A stretch of 64,000 nt of DNA from Plutella xylostella (taxonomy: Eukaryota > Arthropoda > Insecta > Lepidoptera > Plutellidae). The stretch lies in contig NC_064007.1 in assembly GCF_932276165.1 (NCBI RefSeq), positions 4,536,001 through 4,600,000 on the forward strand. The letters are read 5' to 3'. Made by a program: the position numbers and the translations under genes. Every line of letters begins with the position of its first letter. Position 1 is the first letter of the stretch. Positions 59,686 through 64,000 of the stretch are shown here, in pieces. The notes beneath the pieces were generated by a model. It ran no database searches and was not told the DNA's origin. It worked only from the letters and a program-made list of their open reading frames with translations.

Positions 59686-60390
59686 TTTACAATAAAATTG
59701 AGAGATATGAGTCCTCGTATTCAATATAATCATATATATAAGGAACCAAGAAAGTAAATATAATCGGTCAAAGTAACCGTAATTTGTAAAAATAGAATAG
59801 TAAATAACAAATTACAGATGATTGCCATTGGTGACCAAACTGTAAAGGACTATGGAATTAGATTTCCAACAAGCAAAAATGAAAATTATTAATTTGAGCC
59901 AACAAAAGTTACAAAATTTTAATATATCAACCATGTGTTCTACTTGTTTTCAAAAGTAGATAGGTACAGGTACACAGGGTACAATCCTATATATTTTATG
60001 TATTTGATTATTAAAAAAAGTAATATAAATCACGGTGGAAAAAATACATTTTTATTAAAAATATGATGCATGTTTAGTGTTTACGTTGGTTTTCAAGCTA
60101 GAGCTCTAGTTGAAAAACATTTTAATCTCATCTCTACTTACCAGATTATCCTATCTCTTTTTTACGTTTCACTCCAATTTAATAACTTCCTGAAAACAAG
60201 CTGTTATACGCTTCACGTATGTAGGTGTCTATCAATACCTTGTAGATAAACTCTTTATTGTCATTTAATAGATACTTAAACGCACGCACAACCCGTTAAT
60301 TCTATTGCAAGACAGGCCTCCTGCAATGCTGGAGGGCAATTGTCACTGTTTAAGTTAAAGATTTCATTTCCTATATGTCTTACTAGATAG
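59686..60390. other. Unassigned stretch
   Basis: AT-rich, no gene. Confidence 0.4.
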
Positions 60391-60512
60391 ATACAGGTTG
60401 TCTGGAAGAAATCGCTTTAAGCGATAAGACCGCCATTTGTAAATATGTGTTAAGTTTTTGTAAAGTTGTCCATGTTTTTGTGTACAAATAAAGAGTACCT
60501 ATCTATCTATGT
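60391..60512 (+). repeat. LINE 3'-tail family T copy
   Basis: Plus orientation: GGTTGTCTGGAAGAAATCGC, TTTAAGCGATAAGACCGCCA, TGTAAAGTTGT, then TGTACAAATAAAGAGTACC and an (ATCT)n tail. This copy shows best that the hairpin word precedes the polyadenylation-like signal and tail, as in a non-LTR 3' UTR. Confidence 0.7.
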
Positions 60513-60639
60513 AGATAGCGGTTTCGTCACCATACCGCGATGTAGAATCCCCACTCAGACCACTCAACCTTTAAAATTTGTGTTAAAAACCTTACTAGTT
60601 TTCCTGTACCTCCTGTAGGTTGGCTGGTAGAATTTTTTT

Positions 60640-60712
60640 TTGTATTAAGCTCACCTTTTGTAAATCTGTTTCGTCTATTTGTGCAATAAAGAATGAATAA
60701 ATAAATAAATTT
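60640..60712 (+). repeat. Non-LTR 3' tail with (AATA)n
   Basis: TGTGCAATAAAGAATGAATAAATAAATAAATT follows a short 3'-UTR-like stretch. The body is not recognisable. Confidence 0.5.
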
Positions 60713-60855
60713 TCGCGTCTTACCCTACCGTCTTGTCAGACCATTCAGAGTGAGATCATTGTAAATTAAATGGAAGTATTAACAGCCGATAAACAGGTCA
60801 GTTGTTTGGCTGATAATAATATTGTAAATATTAGTTTTTAAGGATTCTCTCTCTC

Positions 60856-62022
60856 TCAGCCTTCTGTAGTCCACTGTTGGACATAGGCCTCTCCTAACGA
60901 TCGCCACCCCAAACGGTCACCCGCCATCTGCATCCAGCGGCTTCCCGCTACCTTCCGCAGATCATCAGACCAACGGGTTGGGGGGCGACCGACACGCCGT
61001 TTGCCGACACGGGGTCTCCACTCCAGAACCTTTCTACTCCAGCGGTCGTCGGCTCTGCGGGCTACGTGGCCAGCCCATTGCCACTTCAGCGTGCTAATCC
61101 TTTTGGCTATGTCGGTAACTTTAGTTCTCCTGCGGATTTCTTCATTACGAATCCTATCTCGCAGGGACACGCCTAACATAGCCCTTTCCATAGCACGCTG
61201 AGCAACTCTGAGCTTGTGGATAAGCCCTTTGGTGAAGCACCACGTCTCGGCTCCGTAAGTCATCACTGGCAACACGCACTGATTGAAAACTTTTGTTTTT
61301 CTGAAAACAAAAGTTTTCAATCAGTGCGTGTTGCCACTGAGGTATGTTTTCAGTGAAGATGTGTCGTAATTTCCCGAACGCTGCCCATCCGAGTTGGATT
61401 CTACGAGCTACCTCTTTATCGAAGTTGTATTTACCTAATCGGATCACTTGTCCTAGGTAGGGATACTGATCGACAACTTCGATGGTGACACCTCCTACAG
61501 TTACGGGCGATGATGAAACATGTTCGTTCGACATGACCTTTGTCTTGTCCATGTTCATTTTCAGCCCAACTTGTTTAGAGGCATCATTGAGGTCTGTGAG
61601 CATTTCGCCTAACTCCTCCAGCGTTTCCGCCATAATCACTATGTCATCAGCAAATCGTAGATGAGAGATATATTCGCCATTGACGTTAATGCCCAGTCTT
61701 TTCCACTCTACAAGCTTAAAAACATCTTCCAGTGCACAGGTGAACAGTTTCGGAGAAATAACATCTCCCTGTCTCACGCCCCTTTGCAACTGGATCGGTT
61801 TTGTGCTATGTTCGTGTAATCGAACTGACATTGTGGCAGCATTGTACATACATCTCAACACCTCGATATAGCGATAGTCTATATGGCACCGCTGAAGGGA
61901 TTGAAGCATCGCCCAGAGCTCAATAGAATCAAAGGCTTTCTCATAGTCCACAAACGCTAGACATAAAGGTAGATTATACTCCTCGGTCTTCTGTATAACC
62001 TGCCGAAGCGTGTGTATATGAT
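60856..62022 (-). pseudogene. RTE ORF: RT palm and C-terminus, broken by hairpin
   Basis: Continues with DHIHT, VDYEKAFDSIELWAM, GVRQGDVISPKLF, active-site LRFADDIVIMAE, MNMDKTKVM and QYPYLGQVIRL. At 61268-61335 a 32-bp inverted duplication replaces the normal CLKTKVFNQCVLP coding stretch and shifts the frame. After it the ORF resumes (KTKVFNQCVLPVMTYGAETW onward) and ends AYVQQWTTEG at 60856. The active-site Asp pair is intact, but the protein is not made as one piece. Confidence 0.9.
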
Positions 62023-63368
62023 CTATGGTATATAGCCTTTTCGGAACCCGGCTTGTTCGGGTGGCTGGAAGTCGTCGAGTCTTTGCTCGAGACGATTCGT
62101 AATAACTCTCGAAAACAGCTTGTACACATGGCTCAGAAGTGCAATGGGTCTATAATTCTTCAATAGGGCTTTGTTGCCTTTCTTGAAGAACAAAGTCACT
62201 ACACTTCTGCTCCATGCCTCCGGGCTTGTGCCTTCGAGTATGACGGAATTAAACAGCCTCCGAAGTGCTATTAAAATCGGTCTACCGCCGGCTTTCAGAA
62301 GTTCTGTCGTTATTCCATCATCTCCCGGAGCTTTGTTGTTTTTTAGCTGTTTGAGAGCTATACTAATCTCGTCTAGACTGACGTCCGGAATATCTTCGGT
62401 ATAGTGTCGGGTGAGTGGCGCTCGGCTGTCGTGAGCACCGCTGGTAATAGGGTTTTGTGTTGTGGTGTATAACTGTCCGTAGAATCTCTCAATTTCTCCC
62501 AGAATTTCGGGCACTGATGAAACGGTGTTGCCAGTGTCGGTCTTCAGTTGGGTCAACAGAGTCTGCCGAACAGGTCGATCTCTAGCAAAGACTTTGGAGC
62601 CCTTGTTTTGCTCTATTGCGTCTTGAATGCGCTTGCAATTGTAGCGTCTCATATCGCAACGTCTTGCTTTGGCGATCTGTCTGTTTAGACGTCTGTATTC
62701 GACCATATCAACTGAAGACTGCAACCTCATTTCTCTCCGTTCTCTTATGAGACTCAGAGTCCCATCTGAGAGTTTTTGAGGTCCTCGGTTGGTTCGGGAC
62801 GAAAAATATTTCGATCCTACCTCTCGGACAGTTTCCACAAACCTATTATTTAAATCGTCAACTGTAACGCAATTCTCTAAACATATCAGGCGGTCGCAAA
62901 GCTCAGACTGAAAGCTTTCGGGATCCTGGATTTGAGCAGGAGTAGGACGGAGCGTGGACTTCATTAGACGGGAGCGTTCTATTTTGCAGTTTATATTCAA
63001 AGTGCCTCTTACGAGTCGGTGATCGCTGCCGGTCTTAACCCTACTGATCACTGAGACATCATTGAATATGTGCTTCTTATCCGTCAATATGAAGTCGATC
63101 TCGTTTTTAGTCTTCCCATCGGGGCTAATCCACGTCCACTTCCTTTGTGGCTTCTTCTTGTAGAAGGAGTTCATCATATAGAGGCCCTCCTTCTCCAAGA
63201 AGTCAGCCAGCATTTGCCCACGATGGTTCCTGACTCCAAATCCATGTGACCCCACTTTCGTCTCGCCGCCTTCTTGTTTTCCGAGTTTCGCGTTAAAGTC
63301 TCCCATCACCACCGTGAAATGAGTAGTGAACTTACGCAGGGCAGACGATACGTCTTCATACGCAAGGA
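62023..63368 (-). pseudogene. RTE ORF: endonuclease C-terminal half to RT fingers
   Basis: Minus-strand frame. Counted from the Met in VVMGDFN: GDFNAKL (4-10), EIDFILTD (71-78) and GSDHRLV (95-101) are the endonuclease's metal-binding and catalytic blocks; the N-terminal part (first catalytic Asn/Glu region) is missing. A linker with KLSDGTLSLIRERRE follows, then the RT start NNKAPGDDGITTELLKAGG, NYRPIALLSHVYKLFSRVI and PPEQAGFRKG. The frame breaks at about 62026, where one base of a Ser codon is lost (GY-S-TIDHIHT in the other copy's FSTIDHIHT), giving an early stop. Confidence 0.9.
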
Positions 63369-63476
63369 TTATTTAAGGATTATTTTGGTTAAATAAATAA
63401 ATAAATACAAATATACTTAACATTAAAATTTGTGTATTTTTTTGTTTCTAACCCTCCTACCGTCTCTTCATTCCAG

Positions 63477-63666
63477 AGCCCCGATACGAGACGGCGTACG
63501 CGTGCGAAGGCAAGACCCTGAAGATCGGCTGCGGCGAGGGTTCCGTCATCCACCTCATCAGGGCCAACTATGGAAGGTTCTCGATCACCATCTGCAACGA
63601 CCACGGCAACACCGACTGGAGCGTCAACTGTATGTCGACTAGGAGCTTGAGGGTCTTGCATAGCAG
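63477..63666 (+). CDS. Latrophilin (Cirl) exon: rhamnose-binding lectin domain, part
   Basis: Internal exon of the adhesion G-protein-coupled receptor latrophilin/Cirl, a plasma-membrane receptor with an extracellular lectin domain, GAIN domain and seven membrane helices. The 190 nt hold 62 whole codons, PRYETAYACEGKTLKI through LIRANYGRFSITIC, NDHGNTDWSVNCMS and LRVLHS, with two leftover bases at each end (intron phases 1 upstream and 2 downstream). Four Cys (in YACEGK, KIGCGE, TICNDHG and VNCMS) and the ANYGR motif are hallmarks of the SUEL/galactose-binding lectin fold. Residues are close to those I know from insect Cirl. The acceptor is CTCTTCATTCCAG and the donor AG|GTAAGG. The rest of the domain lies beyond the window. 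Codons are GC-rich relative to the flanks, as expected for real coding DNA. An RTE ends ~105 bp upstream. Confidence 0.9.
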
Positions 63667-64000
63667 GTAAGGGATTTAGACCTGTGAGGTTACCATTATC
63701 GAAACAATTAAACAGCGTCTCTCGATTGTCAAATCAGATGTCATTTCTATGGATTTGACTAAATTTTGACAGGCGAGCGATCCATATCACCATCGTTATC
63801 AATTTCAGTTAGATCTTACGGTTACTTGTGGCATTTATAACTACCGCAGTTTTTGCTAACAAGCTAAAATGAAAGGTGCTATGCTGACCTACATGGGAAA
63901 ATAGACTACCACCTCTTTTAGCTGAACCAATTTTAATTAAAGCTCGTGCCAATGATGCACGAAATTTGCTCTAACACCGCGCAGTTTTTTTAGAAACTAG
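63667..64000 (+). other. Intron following the latrophilin exon
   Basis: Begins with GTAAGG and is AT-rich. I see no further exon before the window ends. Confidence 0.7.

Larger units (their letters stand above)
60847..63371 (-). mobile_element. RTE-clade LINE, 5'-truncated, 10-bp TSD
   Basis: Longest RTE copy in the window, on the minus strand. Direct repeats TTTAAGGATT at 60837-60846 and 63372-63381 are the target-site duplication. The 3' end is GGCTGAGAGAGAGAGA, a short GA microsatellite tail. The 5' end is inside the endonuclease, just before FTVVMGDFNAKLG. Near identity with 42147-43302 suggests both are recent. It sits ~105 bp before the latrophilin exon, opposite in strand to it. Confidence 0.92.

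Noticed and set aside
61001..61871. Plus-strand ORFs of 60-66 codons at 61-62 kb and their twins at 42.2-42.7 kb
   Set aside because: They are antisense shadows of the conserved RTE coding sequence and recur only because the element recurs.
63430..63661. ORFs in other frames or on the minus strand across the latrophilin exon
   Set aside because: Only the frame giving YETAYACEGK, ANYGR and conserved cysteines fits a known domain and both splice sites.

Overview
The window looks like nuclear DNA of a lepidopteran (moth or butterfly). It is AT-rich and carries insect-type dispersed repeats: six intact-looking and one truncated copy of a Lep1-like non-autonomous Helitron (TC at the 5' end, CTAG at the 3' end, internal TCTG microsatellite), several RTE-clade LINE copies, at least two other non-LTR families, tRNA-type SINEs, and many short inverted-repeat elements (MITEs). 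There are no bacterial operons, rRNA genes, intact tRNA genes or CRISPR arrays.

Only one host coding segment can be supported. It is a 190-nt internal exon at 63477-63666 (+), with a pyrimidine-rich AG acceptor and an AG|GTAAGG donor. It encodes the first part of the rhamnose-binding/galactose-lectin domain of insect latrophilin (Cirl, an adhesion GPCR). The simplest reading is that most of the preceding 63 kb is intron and upstream sequence of this gene. A CpG-rich patch at about 32380-32690 that ends near GTGAGTAAGT is a candidate promoter plus 5' non-coding exon, but this is inference.

Layout. 1-1.5 kb: repeat fragments, then a 707-bp fold-back with arms of about 340 bp that are roughly 98% identical by eye, then a MITE. 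1.5-13.5 kb: mostly unassigned AT-rich sequence with decayed LINE fragments. 13.5-32 kb: a mosaic of MITEs, LINE 3' tails, SINEs, Helitrons and one 759-bp TIR element. 32.9-37.7 kb: an RTE retrotransposon (+) split by a 5'-truncated LINE of a different clade (-) whose ORF is still open. 38-42 kb: a MITE and Helitrons. 42.1-43.3 kb: a second RTE copy whose 5' part is inverted, bracketed by a 10-bp target-site duplication (TSD), which is the signature of twin priming. 43.8-56 kb: three copies of one MITE family, a Helitron and a CAGTGCG MITE in otherwise unassigned sequence. 59-60.7 kb: a Helitron and LINE tails. 60.85-63.37 kb: a third, longer RTE copy (-) with its own 10-bp TSD, ending about 105 bp before the latrophilin exon.

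The transposable elements do not act together as a pathway. They give a layered insertion history: the RTE at 33-37 kb is the most decayed and was later hit by the other LINE, while the RTE copies at 42 and 61 kb are nearly identical to each other and therefore look young. I see no undescribed defence, metabolic or regulatory system. The most informative structures are the long fold-back, the twin-primed RTE, the nested LINE and the small hairpin rearrangement inside the youngest RTE.
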